DNA from: a virus
DNA: 64,000 nucleotides
Direction: 5' to 3' (one strand)
Virus record (IMG/VR): IMGVR_UViG_3300037882_003354
Coordinates: 248,001 to 312,000 of that record
A program made the translations under genes and the position numbers. The notes under the pieces were generated by a model, which worked only from the letters and a program-made list of their open reading frames with translations, made no database searches and had not been told where the DNA came from. Position 1 is the first letter of the stretch, and the number at the start of each line of letters is the position of its first letter. Of this stretch, positions 56,369 through 63,740 are shown one piece after another.

Positions 56369-58021
56369 ATGATCATAGATTGCTTTACATTTTTTAACGA
56401 ACTTGATCTGCTGGAAGGCAGGTTGGAATATCTGTATGATACAGTGGATTATTTTGTCATTGTGGAAGCTGATGTAACACACAGTGGCCAACCTAAACCA
56501 CTCAACTATCTGGAAAATATTGCAAGGTATCACAAATTTTCTGATAAAATTCTGTACTTTCCAGTGCACATTGATGTCAGCGCATACGATTGGAGTGTCA
56601 AACATGCTGCAGATGACCTAACATCACCACACTGGCAAGTGGAAAACCTGCAGCGCAATCACATAGCCACAGCGTTGAAATTATTTGATCCACAAGCATG
56701 GATCATGATTGGAGATCTGGATGAAATACCCAACCGTGATGTGATCCAGTATGCAATATCATGTGTAAATGACACCCAGCCCATGTGTACTTTCAGGCAG
56801 GACATGTTCTATTATAATTTCAATCAAAAGCAAATTGGCTCCTGGCCGGGCACAGTGGTGACCACCAATCAATACGTGATTAATCATGGCCCACAACAGA
56901 TCAGAATGTGGCGATGGGGCTTTGGAGTCACGTGCGGCTGGCACCTGAGCTACTGGGGTTCACCAGAAAAGATTAAACTTAAACTGGAAAATTTTGCACA
57001 TCATGAATATAACACAAGTGAGTTTACTGATGTGGATAAAATAGCAGAACGAATTAAAGCAGGCAAGGATATATTTGATCGTGGTGATCACTGCCGATGT
57101 ATTCCAGTGGATCGATCTTCACTGCCTGCAGATTTATTGAGAGTATTCGGAAAATACGAAATTATAAATGTTGATAACACAGTCCACCAACCTAAGAATT
57201 TAGTGCTGGGAATTGCACTGGGCTACGGTGTGGACGAAATAAAGAATTTTATTTTAAGTTTTAGGGCGTACAACCAACGGGATTGCATCAACCTGATCAT
57301 GGACCAGTCCACACTGGATAAAACCCAGAATTTTTTAAAGTCACAAAATGTGGACATCACGTTGTTTGATCTGCATGATGCAATGGGCACCACACCAGTG
57401 AACAATCTCAGATTTGAACAATATGGAAAGATTATCACTCAGGGAACATATAAAAATATTTTATCAACTGACATTCGGGATGTGATATTCCAGAAAGATC
57501 CCTTTGTAAACCTGCCCGACCATCCCTACCTGTACTTGTTTCAAGAAGACAGTGGTGTCCCCATTGGTGAAGAAGTATACAATTCATTGTGGATAAAAAA
57601 TGCATATGGTGATCAAATACTAGATCAAATAAAAGATCAATTGGTCATCTGCGTGGGCACAGTCATGGCCAGCGCACCAAAGATGTTGGAGTATGTGGAT
57701 TTCGTCACTGCTGAATTAAAAAAATTCAAGGAAAGATCCCCGGATGTCTGGAGAGCCCATGCGTTTGAACAGGCGCCGGGCATGTATTTGGGTTATGCAA
57801 AAGAACAAAAGATTCAGGGCCTGGAAATAAAACCCAGCGGACACATTGTGGGCACCATAGGACTGTCCCTGACACACCACCTGGCCCGTGATCAAATAGA
57901 AGGTCGAGGGGACGGATTCGTCTACGTGAACGGTCTAGTGCCGGAGATAATCCACCAATATGACCGACACAAAGAGCTGGTGGCATTCTTCAATCAGAAA
58001 TACAGCATGCCTGAGTCCTAA
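56369..58021 (+). CDS. Two-domain glycosyltransferase (GT17 fused to a second GT)
   Basis: 550 residues. The N-terminal 270 residues duplicate the previous GT17 (NELDLLEGRLEYLYDTVDYFVIVEAD, IGDLDEIPN). The C-terminal 280 residues (from KNLVLGIALGYGVDEI, STDIRDVIFQKDPF) are homologous to the separate protein at 52230-53072. The fusion therefore joins two activities that occur as single proteins nearby. GGAG precedes the ATG. Its target could be virion, DNA or host glycan. Confidence 0.85.
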   Translation: MIIDCFTFFNELDLLEGRLEYLYDTVDYFVIVEADVTHSGQPKPLNYLENIARYHKFSDKILYFPVHIDVSAYDWSVKHAADDLTSPHWQVENLQRNHIATALKLFDPQAWIMIGDLDEIPNRDVIQYAISCVNDTQPMCTFRQDMFYYNFNQKQIGSWPGTVVTTNQYVINHGPQQIRMWRWGFGVTCGWHLSYWGSPEKIKLKLENFAHHEYNTSEFTDVDKIAERIKAGKDIFDRGDHCRCIPVDRSSLPADLLRVFGKYEIINVDNTVHQPKNLVLGIALGYGVDEIKNFILSFRAYNQRDCINLIMDQSTLDKTQNFLKSQNVDITLFDLHDAMGTTPVNNLRFEQYGKIITQGTYKNILSTDIRDVIFQKDPFVNLPDHPYLYLFQEDSGVPIGEEVYNSLWIKNAYGDQILDQIKDQLVICVGTVMASAPKMLEYVDFVTAELKKFKERSPDVWRAHAFEQAPGMYLGYAKEQKIQGLEIKPSGHIVGTIGLSLTHHLARDQIEGRGDGFVYVNGLVPEIIHQYDRHKELVAFFNQKYSMPES

Positions 58022-58028
58022 CATGCAG

Positions 58029-58058
58029 TTGACTGTTCAGTTGACCATGTAGTATACT
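58029..58058 (+). promoter_or_regulatory. Sigma70-type promoter for the omega-like gene
   Basis: TTGACT (58029-58034), an 18-base spacer, TATACT (58053-58058). ATG 58080 follows with AAAGGA between. Confidence 0.65.
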
Positions 58059-58079
58059 ATCATTTACAAAGGAAAAACC

Positions 58080-58286
58080 ATGCCCAGACACTCATCACAA
58101 CAAGCAGTAGAAGCCGTTGGCAATCGCTATGACCTGGTGCACATTGCCAGCATCCGAGCACGAGAATTGTCTCGTGGTGCCGCGCCCTTGATCCCCACCA
58201 CCAACGGATTTCTAGTAACTGCACTAGCAGAAATCCAGGCTGGCGAGGTGGGTCGCGAATACCTGGATAAATTAAAACAACGGTAA
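58080..58286 (+). CDS. rpoZ: RNA polymerase omega subunit homologue
   Basis: 68 residues. The alignment to bacterial RpoZ is direct: QQAVEAVGNRYDLVHIASIRARELSRG matches the [24 protein letters not shown] core, and VTALAEIQAGEVGREYL matches the VIALREIEEG part. The poorly conserved C-terminal tail of bacterial omega is absent. Omega latches RNA polymerase beta-prime and supports assembly; it also forms part of a ppGpp site. A phage copy could replace host omega or adjust promoter choice. It is immediately followed by tRNA-Leu. Confidence 0.85.
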   Translation: MPRHSSQQAVEAVGNRYDLVHIASIRARELSRGAAPLIPTTNGFLVTALAEIQAGEVGREYLDKLKQR

Positions 58287-58296
58287 AAAAATAATT

Positions 58297-58381
58297 GGGA
58301 ATGTGGCGTAATTGGTAGCCGCACCAGATTTAGGTTCTGGCGCCGAAAGGTGTGTGAGTTCGAGTCTCACCATTCCCACCA
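58297..58381 (+). tRNA. tRNA-Leu(UAG)
   Basis: Acceptor GGGAATG/CATTCCC, anticodon stem CCAGA/TCTGG, loop TTTAGGT (UAG), variable arm CGCCGAAAGGTGT, T-stem GTGAG/CTCAC, A73, encoded CCA. A normal class II Leu tRNA. Confidence 0.92.
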
Positions 58382-58404
58382 AAAATAACAAAAGGCGATA
58401 CAAC

Positions 58405-58647
58405 ATGGAAATAACACAACTAGAAATGGCATACACAGATCTGATCACAGATGCCAGTCCCGCCACCTTGCACATGGCAAATCGCGTGCGTGATATACTC
58501 ATGCAGCATGCGCCAGGCAACATGGACTCACTGGGCATGTTGACTGCACTGGATCCAGTGAGCCAGATTGAATTTCTGCCCAAAAGAGAACAAATGAAAA
58601 AATATATGAATTTGGTTTCTATTGCCATCAGGGACACAGCACCATGA
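58405..58647 (+). CDS. Small hypothetical protein
   Basis: 80 residues from ATG 58405, helical (ATLHMANRVRDILMQHAPGNMDSLGML, then REQMKKYMNLVSIAIRD). It follows tRNA-Leu closely and overlaps the next gene by 4 bases. No family recognised. Confidence 0.65.
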   Translation: MEITQLEMAYTDLITDASPATLHMANRVRDILMQHAPGNMDSLGMLTALDPVSQIEFLPKREQMKKYMNLVSIAIRDTAP

Positions 58648-58901
58648 CCAACCTGATAAAAGAAACACTGGAAAACGGCGACGTCTACGAATTTGATCTG
58701 GACGTATGCAACGCAGCGGCTGATCAGGCGCTGGAAGAACTCTTGGAAAAAGAGGGCGAGGTGGAAAACTTTGACTTTGTGGCCAGCGTCTTCAGCTTGT
58801 TTGTGGCCAGCATCAGCATCCTGACTCAGTCGGGTTGGACCACGGATGAGTTGATCAACGAAGTCATGGCCAGCACAGAACATACGGACACACAACATTA
58901 A
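58644..58901 (+). CDS. Small acidic hypothetical protein
   Basis: 85 residues, very acidic (CNAAADQALEELLEKEGEVENFDF), with a hydrophobic helix (VFSLFVASISILTQSG). It could be a membrane-associated or protein-binding factor. The 4-base overlap with the previous gene indicates coupling. Confidence 0.65.
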   Translation: MTNLIKETLENGDVYEFDLDVCNAAADQALEELLEKEGEVENFDFVASVFSLFVASISILTQSGWTTDELINEVMASTEHTDTQH

Positions 58902-58915
58902 CACAAGGAAATCAA

Positions 58916-59098
58916 ATGAGCCACGGTGGAAAAGGCAGTAGAGCAAGACCCTACAGCGTGACCAATGACGAGTATTCTCGACGGTGGGACGCCATCTTTG
59001 GTCGCGACCTGGATAAAAAGACCCCGCCTGAAGAACCCACGCCGCCTGAAGTCGCTCCTGTGGAAAATGACACACACCCAATGCCCGCTGATAAGTAA
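58916..59098 (+). CDS. Small conserved phage protein
   Basis: 60 residues. The first half SHGGKGSRARPYSVTNDEYSRRWDAIFG is a motif I recognise from many phages (short 'GKGSxPRPYSV' proteins). The second half is Pro/Glu-rich and disordered. Function unknown. Confidence 0.75.
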   Translation: MSHGGKGSRARPYSVTNDEYSRRWDAIFGRDLDKKTPPEEPTPPEVAPVENDTHPMPADK

Positions 59099-59101
59099 TC
59101 A

Positions 59102-59130
59102 TTGACACTGTATAAGAAATTTGTTATAAT
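59102..59130 (+). promoter_or_regulatory. Exact consensus sigma70 promoter
   Basis: TTGACA (59102-59107), 17 bases, TATAAT (59125-59130), a perfect match at every consensus position. It lies 11 bases before tRNA-Thr and would also read tRNA-Gly and the methyltransferase behind it. Confidence 0.88.
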
Positions 59131-59140
59131 AATAAAATAC

Positions 59141-59223
59141 GCTGGAGTCGCATAGTGGCAATTGCAACGGTTTTGTAAGCCGTCGGGAAACCTCCGTGAG
59201 TTCGAGTCTCACCTTCAGCACCA
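59141..59223 (+). tRNA. tRNA-Thr(UGU)
   Basis: Acceptor GCTGGAG/CTTCAGC, anticodon stem ACGGT/GCCGT, loop TTTGTAA (UGU), T-stem GTGAG/CTCAC, A73, CCA. The variable region (CGGGAAACCTCC) is longer than normal for Thr. A Tyr reading (GUA) would need a shifted loop and is less likely. Confidence 0.82.
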
Positions 59224-59234
59224 ATCGACATATA

Positions 59235-59328
59235 AAGTACATGGAGCGGCGTTAGCTCAGTTGGTAGAGCGCGATCCTTCCACGTTCGAGGTCATCGGTT
59301 CGAGCCCGATACGCCGCTCCATGTACTT
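59235..59328 (+). repeat. Inverted repeat extending the tRNA-Gly acceptor stem
   Basis: Arms 59235-59252 and 59311-59328 pair perfectly over 18 bases. The inner 7 bp are the acceptor stem; the outer 11 bp (AAGTACATGGA / TCCATGTACTT) include the discriminator and apparent CCA, which would be base-paired in the precursor. Confidence 0.9.
59246..59321 (+). tRNA. tRNA-Gly(UCC)
   Basis: Acceptor GCGGCGT/ACGCCGC, D-arm GCTC/GAGC, anticodon loop CTTCCAC (UCC), T-stem ATCGG/CCGAT, discriminator U as in Gly. The anticodon stem has one T-T mismatch. The apparent CCA is part of the flanking inverted repeat and may not be a true encoded CCA. Confidence 0.87.
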
Positions 59329-59349
59329 CAACCTTTCAACCTCTTAATC

Positions 59350-59910
59350 ATGTCATTAACTGAATTTGCAAAAAACCATCATCCCAGAACCGACAAATAC
59401 GACCTGGGATACATTGACGAATTTTACCATGAGTTGTTTGCACCCAGGGTGCATGCTGTAAAAAATTTACTCGAGATTGGAGTTTATCAGGGCAATTCCA
59501 TTCTACTGTGGCGAGACTTCTTCCCCCATGCATCCATCACTGGAGTGGACATCAATCAATGTCCGCGATTGCACTCGGAACCCAGGGTAAATGTTTTTTA
59601 CGAAAACGCTTATGCCCAAAGTTTTGTTGACAAATTTCCCAAGAACTTGTTTGACGTCATTATTGACGATGGTCCGCACACATTTGAAAGCATGGAGTTC
59701 TTCTTAAAGAATTATCTAGCCTTGGTCAAGCCTGGTGGATTGTTGATTTTAGAGGACATCATTAATCCTGCATGGACTCCTGAGTTATTGAAATTGATTG
59801 ATCCTGGGGTCAGCAAGGTCACAGTGGTGGACATGCGAGGCAAGCAACTTAATGCTAATTTGTTGCAAGATTGGAAAAACGGTCTCGATGTAATTATTGT
59901 GGAAAAGTGA
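59350..59910 (+). CDS. SAM methyltransferase-like protein
   Basis: 186 residues. It resembles the MycE/cephalosporin-hydroxylase methyltransferase group: NLLEIGVYQGNSILLWRDFF (motif I), ITGVDINQCPRL (motif II), and DVIIDDGPHTFESMEFFLKN with LVKPGGLLILEDI (motifs IV-V). These often methylate sugar hydroxyls. It lies after two tRNAs and before a small kinase gene. Confidence 0.78.
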   Translation: MSLTEFAKNHHPRTDKYDLGYIDEFYHELFAPRVHAVKNLLEIGVYQGNSILLWRDFFPHASITGVDINQCPRLHSEPRVNVFYENAYAQSFVDKFPKNLFDVIIDDGPHTFESMEFFLKNYLALVKPGGLLILEDIINPAWTPELLKLIDPGVSKVTVVDMRGKQLNANLLQDWKNGLDVIIVEK

Positions 59911-59926
59911 TCAAGCGAGGTATCGC

Positions 59927-60391
59927 ATGCCTACATTGTATGTATTAGTGGGTGTTCCGGGCAGTGGAAAAAGCACCTGGGCACTGAGTCAAGAATGGGC
60001 ACTATCCTGTGCTTATATCAACACTGATAAATTTGTCCAAGCATATGCTAGGACCCGGGGCCAGACCTATTCAGAAGTATTTGAGTTCATCATGCCCCGG
60101 GCTGTGCGTATGATGACAGATGAGGTCATTGCTGCCCGAGAACAAGGTCAAGATATCATCTGGGATCAGACATCCACCACCAGGCACAGCCGTGAGAAGA
60201 AGTTGGTCATGTTGCCAGATCATCGCAAGATTGCAGTGGTGTTTGCCACACCTGATGCCGCTGAATTATCCCGGCGATTGAACAGCCGTCCGGGAAAAAT
60301 CATTCCTGATCATGTGGTAAATGACATGATTGAAAATTTTGAACAACCCACACTGGCAGAAGGATTTGATCAAATCTGGATGGTCAGTTGA
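59927..60391 (+). CDS. P-loop kinase, Pnk N-domain-like
   Basis: 154 residues from ATG 59927, supported by GAGG; it overlaps nothing. Walker A GVPGSGKST (about residues 8-16), with NTDKF and WDQTSTTRHSREKK typical of polynucleotide-kinase-like AAA_33 kinases. Without the phosphatase half of T4 Pnk, it may phosphorylate RNA or DNA 5' ends or a small substrate. It is followed by a phosphoesterase, so end-healing is one possibility. Confidence 0.78.
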   Translation: MPTLYVLVGVPGSGKSTWALSQEWALSCAYINTDKFVQAYARTRGQTYSEVFEFIMPRAVRMMTDEVIAAREQGQDIIWDQTSTTRHSREKKLVMLPDHRKIAVVFATPDAAELSRRLNSRPGKIIPDHVVNDMIENFEQPTLAEGFDQIWMVS

Positions 60392-60403
60392 CTAGAGAGT
60401 ATC

Positions 60404-60970
60404 ATGCCATCAGTATTTTTAGTATCAGACACACATTTTTCACACCTGGGAGTCTGCCGATTTCTTCGTAGCGACGGCATAACCAAACTGCGTCCCTGGG
60501 ACTCGGCCGAAGAAATGGACGAGGAAATGGTACGACGGTGGAATGATCGTGTGCGACCCAACGATAAGGTATATCACTTGGGCGATGTGGTCATGAAACG
60601 CAAGGACCTGAGCATCATGAGTCGGCTGAACGGCGACAAGGTGCTGATCCGTGGCAATCACGACATCTACAAGATGTCTGATTACGCTGAATATTTCCGC
60701 GACATTCGAGGTTACCATGTGATGAATGGACTCATACTGAGCCACATTCCCATTCATGAGGAGAGCCTGGGCAGGTTTGGCACCAATGTGCATGGACATA
60801 CTCATGCCAACCGTGTGATGAAAGACGGTGCTATTGATGTTCGATATCACTGCGTCTGTGTTGAGCAAATTGACTACACTCCCATACTGTTTGAACATGT
60901 ACTCGAGCGAATTGAAGCAGAAGGCGGACATGTGGGGTTTCGTAATGGCAATGGTCCTGTGGCTGATTGA
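60404..60970 (+). CDS. Calcineurin-like metallophosphoesterase
   Basis: 188 residues with all five motifs: SDTHFSH, HLGDVV, RGNHD, LSHIPIH and HGHTH. The family hydrolyses phosphomono- or diesters with a di-metal centre. With the upstream kinase it could repair RNA or DNA ends, or it may act on nucleotides. It overlaps nothing. The C-terminus (GGHVGFRNGNGPVAD) is short. Confidence 0.9.
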   Translation: MPSVFLVSDTHFSHLGVCRFLRSDGITKLRPWDSAEEMDEEMVRRWNDRVRPNDKVYHLGDVVMKRKDLSIMSRLNGDKVLIRGNHDIYKMSDYAEYFRDIRGYHVMNGLILSHIPIHEESLGRFGTNVHGHTHANRVMKDGAIDVRYHCVCVEQIDYTPILFEHVLERIEAEGGHVGFRNGNGPVAD

Positions 60971-60971
60971 C

Positions 60972-61355
60972 ATGTCAGTTGTCCAATTTTTCAATAAAAG
61001 AAAACTATTAGCCATCTGCGGGTTATTGGTCTGCGGTGCAACTCATGCTCAATGGACACATGTCATGGACGATATATATCTTGACTTTCCAAAAATAAGG
61101 CAAATTAATAACAACACTTTCCAGGCTTGGATGCTTGCAAATACAAAAACTCCCGGTAGCTCGATGTTTTTAGCAGAATTTGACTGCCAAAAGAAACGTG
61201 TGAGCATGATACGAGTTGTAATTTTTGCTAAACCCATGGGAACGGGGGATGTGCTTCGTTCAGGAACATACTCTGATTGGGGCTCCATTATATCCGACAG
61301 CCCGCTGGATGCCGTGTCTACGGCACTTTGTCGTAAAACTAGAATAACTCATTGA
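60972..61355 (+). CDS. Secreted/periplasmic small protein
   Basis: 127 residues from ATG 60972. A signal peptide is visible (FFNKRKLLAICGLLVCGATHA, cleavage after THA). The mature part (QWTHVMDDIYLDFPKIRQINNNTFQAWM, later FAKPMGTGDVLRSGTYSDWG) resembles the surface-adhesin protein E domain of Gram-negative bacteria. It may act in the periplasm or membrane. Probably host-derived. Confidence 0.65.
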   Translation: MSVVQFFNKRKLLAICGLLVCGATHAQWTHVMDDIYLDFPKIRQINNNTFQAWMLANTKTPGSSMFLAEFDCQKKRVSMIRVVIFAKPMGTGDVLRSGTYSDWGSIISDSPLDAVSTALCRKTRITH

Positions 61356-61380
61356 CAATATGACAGTAATACGTTATACT
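61352..61380 (+). promoter_or_regulatory. Sigma70 promoter for the tRNA(CAU)-TilS unit
   Basis: TTGACA (61352-61357), 17 bases, TATACT (61375-61380), one mismatch. The -35 overlaps the stop of the previous gene. It lies 31 bases before tRNA(CAU). Confidence 0.82.
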
Positions 61381-61411
61381 ATATACATAAGTTAACATAA
61401 AAGTTTATCAT

Positions 61412-61488
61412 GGGACGGCAGCTTGAGCATGAGGAGCACGGGTCTCATAAACCCGAGGTAATGGGTGCGAATCCCATACGTCCTACCA
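61412..61488 (+). tRNA. tRNA with CAU anticodon, probable tRNA-Ile2
   Basis: Acceptor GGGACGG/ACGTCCT (6 of 7 pair, one G-U), anticodon stem CGGGT/ACCCG, loop CTCATAA (CAU), T-stem ATGGG/CCCAT, loop TGCGAAT, A73, CCA. CAU could be Met or Ile2. Because a TilS gene follows 60 bases later, lysidine-modified tRNA-Ile2 (reads AUA) is favoured. Initiator-type C1-A72 features are absent. Confidence 0.8.
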
Positions 61489-61494
61489 GTACCC

Positions 61495-61526
61495 TGCCCG
61501 GCTATTGACAAGTAGCCGGGCATTTT
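61495..61526 (+). terminator. Intrinsic terminator after tRNA(CAU)
   Basis: A perfect 10-bp GC-rich stem (TGCCCGGCTA / TAGCCGGGCA), an 8-base loop, then TTTT. It ends the tRNA transcript 22 bases before the TilS start, so TilS may be expressed by read-through. Confidence 0.88.
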
Positions 61527-61547
61527 GGTCAACAGATAACCCTTATC

Positions 61548-62150
61548 ATGCATGTGTTAAGAACTTTACCCAGTCATGTGGCAGTTGCAGTGTCTGGCGG
61601 TGTGGACAGCCTGGTGCTGTTGCACTGGTTGAATCAACGTCGCCAGGTCACGGCAGTACACTACCGTCATGACAGTGATTTTGCACAGGAAGAATATTCA
61701 TTTGTCAGCGACTTCTGTCAAGAACGCGGCATCAACCTAATCACACAAACGCAGACACCCAGCGGCCAACATGGACTGAGTCAGGAAGAATATTGGAGGA
61801 GAGCACGATATGATTTTTTTAAAAACATTACACTACCGGTATGCACTGGTCATACACTGGATGATGCAGTGGAGTGGTATCTATTTTCCTGTCTTAATGG
61901 TCAAGGCCATTACATGGAATACAGTCACGCCAATGTGATCCGACCCTTCCTGGCCACTAGAAAATCTCAATTGATTGAGTATGCTCAGACCCATCAAATC
62001 GTCTGGTTGGAAGACCCCAGCAACCAAGATGTGGAGTTTGCCGCAAGAAACCGAATTCGTCATGACATTCTGCCCACCGCGCTCCTGATCAACCCAGGGC
62101 TACACAACATGGTGAGGAAACGAATTATTGAAAAATTAGGTCGGGTGTAA
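61548..62150 (+). CDS. tilS: TilS-like tRNA(Ile)-lysidine synthase
   Basis: 200 residues, the N-terminal catalytic domain only (bacterial TilS is 300-430). PP-loop motif AVSGGVDSLVLLHW (about 14-27), EEYWRRARYDFF (about 83-94), TGHTLDDAVEWYL (about 103-115), RPFLATRK and WLEDPSNQDVEFAARNRIRHDILP (about 150-174) match TilS throughout. It converts C34 of tRNA-Ile2(CAU) to lysidine. The missing C-terminal domain usually aids tRNA binding, so the phage enzyme is minimal. It follows tRNA(CAU) directly. Confidence 0.9.
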   Translation: MHVLRTLPSHVAVAVSGGVDSLVLLHWLNQRRQVTAVHYRHDSDFAQEEYSFVSDFCQERGINLITQTQTPSGQHGLSQEEYWRRARYDFFKNITLPVCTGHTLDDAVEWYLFSCLNGQGHYMEYSHANVIRPFLATRKSQLIEYAQTHQIVWLEDPSNQDVEFAARNRIRHDILPTALLINPGLHNMVRKRIIEKLGRV

Positions 62151-62156
62151 TATACT
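62128..62156 (+). promoter_or_regulatory. Possible sigma70 promoter for the GT4 gene
   Basis: TTGAAA (62128-62133), 17 bases, TATACT (62151-62156), at the end of TilS. The GT4 ATG is only 13 bases past the -10 box, so transcripts would be nearly leaderless. Confidence 0.5.
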
Positions 62157-62168
62157 AATAACTACACG

Positions 62169-63194
62169 ATGAAACCCATTCTACACATCCTATCCAACCC
62201 CTACGGCACAGTCAACACCAACAACAGAATTGATCCATTTTCCATGCTCACATGGAAATTCATCCATCACATGACGGCCAGGGGTTGGCCATGCATTCAT
62301 TATAGCACACCGGGTTCCCAGGTGGATTGCATGCAGGTGCCGTGCCTGGACGAAATTGTGCCTGATCAGGAAACCAACGTCATCAGGTACAATGAACGTG
62401 CCGCTCATGAAATCGCTCTGAGAAAGCAGCCTGGGGACATGATTCTGTGTTTTTATGGTGCTGGCAACGGCCAGGCGGCCCTGGCTCATCCAGACTGCAA
62501 AATCATTGAACCTGTGGTGTGTTATAATACCAAGGCAGTGTTTGCAGAATTCCGAGTGTTTGGCAGTTACGCACACATGCACATGTTCTACGGTGAACGA
62601 GGCATGCTCATGAACCCCAGTAGTTTTGATGCCATGATTCCCAATGCCATTACCGCCAGTGAATTTGATTTCTCTGAGCACAAGGATGATTATTTCTTGT
62701 ATTTCGGTCGTGTGATCGAACACAAGGGGGTGCAGGTGGCCATTCAAGCCACTGAGGCCGCCGGCAAAAAATTAATCATTGCTGGCCCTGGCACATTGCA
62801 GAGCATGGGATATCTGGAAACGCCCAGTCATGTGACCATGATGGGGCTGTGTGATGCTGATCAACGCAGGCAGTTGATGAGCGGGGCCCGAGCAATTTTA
62901 GGACCCACAATATATGTGGAACCGTTTGGCAACATGGTGGCTGAAGGGTACATGAGTGGCACACCAGCCATCACCACCGACTGGGGTGGTTTTACTGACA
63001 CAGTGGTTCAAGGTGTCACAGGATTCCGATGCAGAGAATTCCGCGAGTTCGTACAGGCAATTGATCAGATCGACAGGATCGACCCACATGCCTGCCGCAA
63101 ATGGGCACTGGACAATTACGAAGATTCAGTGGTGCATGACAAGTTTGATGCCTACCTGGAAAAAATTATAACCAAGGATTTTTACCGATCATGA
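62169..63194 (+). CDS. GT4 glycosyltransferase
   Basis: 341 residues, GT-B fold. The C-terminal half has YFLYFGRVIEHKGVQVAIQATEAAGKKLIIAGPG and PFGNMVAEGYMSGTPAITTDWGGFTDTV, the classic GT4 donor site with E-x7-E replaced by GNMVAEG. The N-terminal half has LHILSNPYGTVN. Substrate unknown. It overlaps the next gene by 4 bases. Confidence 0.87.
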   Translation: MKPILHILSNPYGTVNTNNRIDPFSMLTWKFIHHMTARGWPCIHYSTPGSQVDCMQVPCLDEIVPDQETNVIRYNERAAHEIALRKQPGDMILCFYGAGNGQAALAHPDCKIIEPVVCYNTKAVFAEFRVFGSYAHMHMFYGERGMLMNPSSFDAMIPNAITASEFDFSEHKDDYFLYFGRVIEHKGVQVAIQATEAAGKKLIIAGPGTLQSMGYLETPSHVTMMGLCDADQRRQLMSGARAILGPTIYVEPFGNMVAEGYMSGTPAITTDWGGFTDTVVQGVTGFRCREFREFVQAIDQIDRIDPHACRKWALDNYEDSVVHDKFDAYLEKIITKDFYRS

Positions 63195-63739
63195 ATGTAC
63201 ATTTGATAATTGTGGATGATTTCTATCAGGATCCTGACAGCATACGAAATTATGCATTGAGTCAGGAATTCTCTGTCAAAGGCAATTTTCCCGGCGCACG
63301 AACTGTGCCATATCTGCCCGACGATGTCAAGACGGCCATCTCCCATCACATGCAATTTGCAGGTGGCGTGACCGATTGGTTGGTGGAGAGCGGATACACT
63401 GGAGCCTTCCAACTGGCCACCGCCGGTGACAGGACCTGGATACACGCTGATCACTACAACATGTGGGCCGCTGTATGCTATTTGACTCCCAATGCACCGC
63501 ACACCGGTGGCACTGGATTTTTCAGGCACCGTGCCAGTGGTGATTACAACCGTGTGGATTCAGATCATGAAGGTCAGGATTATACCAAGTGGGATTTATT
63601 CGATGTGGTGGGCAACAAATACAACCGATTGGTCATCTATCGTTCAGATCTGTTTCACACCAGCCTGGATTATTTTGGCAGCACACCTGAAGATGGCAGA
63701 TTGTTTCAAACATTCTTTTTTAACACCAGACGGTATTAA
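63191..63739 (+). CDS. 2OG-Fe(II) oxygenase-like protein (DUF6445 type)
   Basis: 182 residues. An iron-site pattern is visible: WIHADHYNMWAAVCYLTP (H-x-D near residue 79), then GGTGFFRHR, and the distal YRSDLFHTSLDYFG His (about 157) with an Arg after it. It fits 2-oxoglutarate dioxygenases that hydroxylate amino acids, sugars or bases. Neighbouring sugar genes suggest hydroxylated glycans, but a DNA role is also possible. Confidence 0.7.
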   Translation: MNVHLIIVDDFYQDPDSIRNYALSQEFSVKGNFPGARTVPYLPDDVKTAISHHMQFAGGVTDWLVESGYTGAFQLATAGDRTWIHADHYNMWAAVCYLTPNAPHTGGTGFFRHRASGDYNRVDSDHEGQDYTKWDLFDVVGNKYNRLVIYRSDLFHTSLDYFGSTPEDGRLFQTFFFNTRRY

Positions 63740-63740
63740 C

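Noticed and set aside
61548-62150. PP-loop protein read as QueC
   Set aside because: QueC has a zinc CxxC cluster at its end; this protein lacks it and instead matches TilS motifs throughout.
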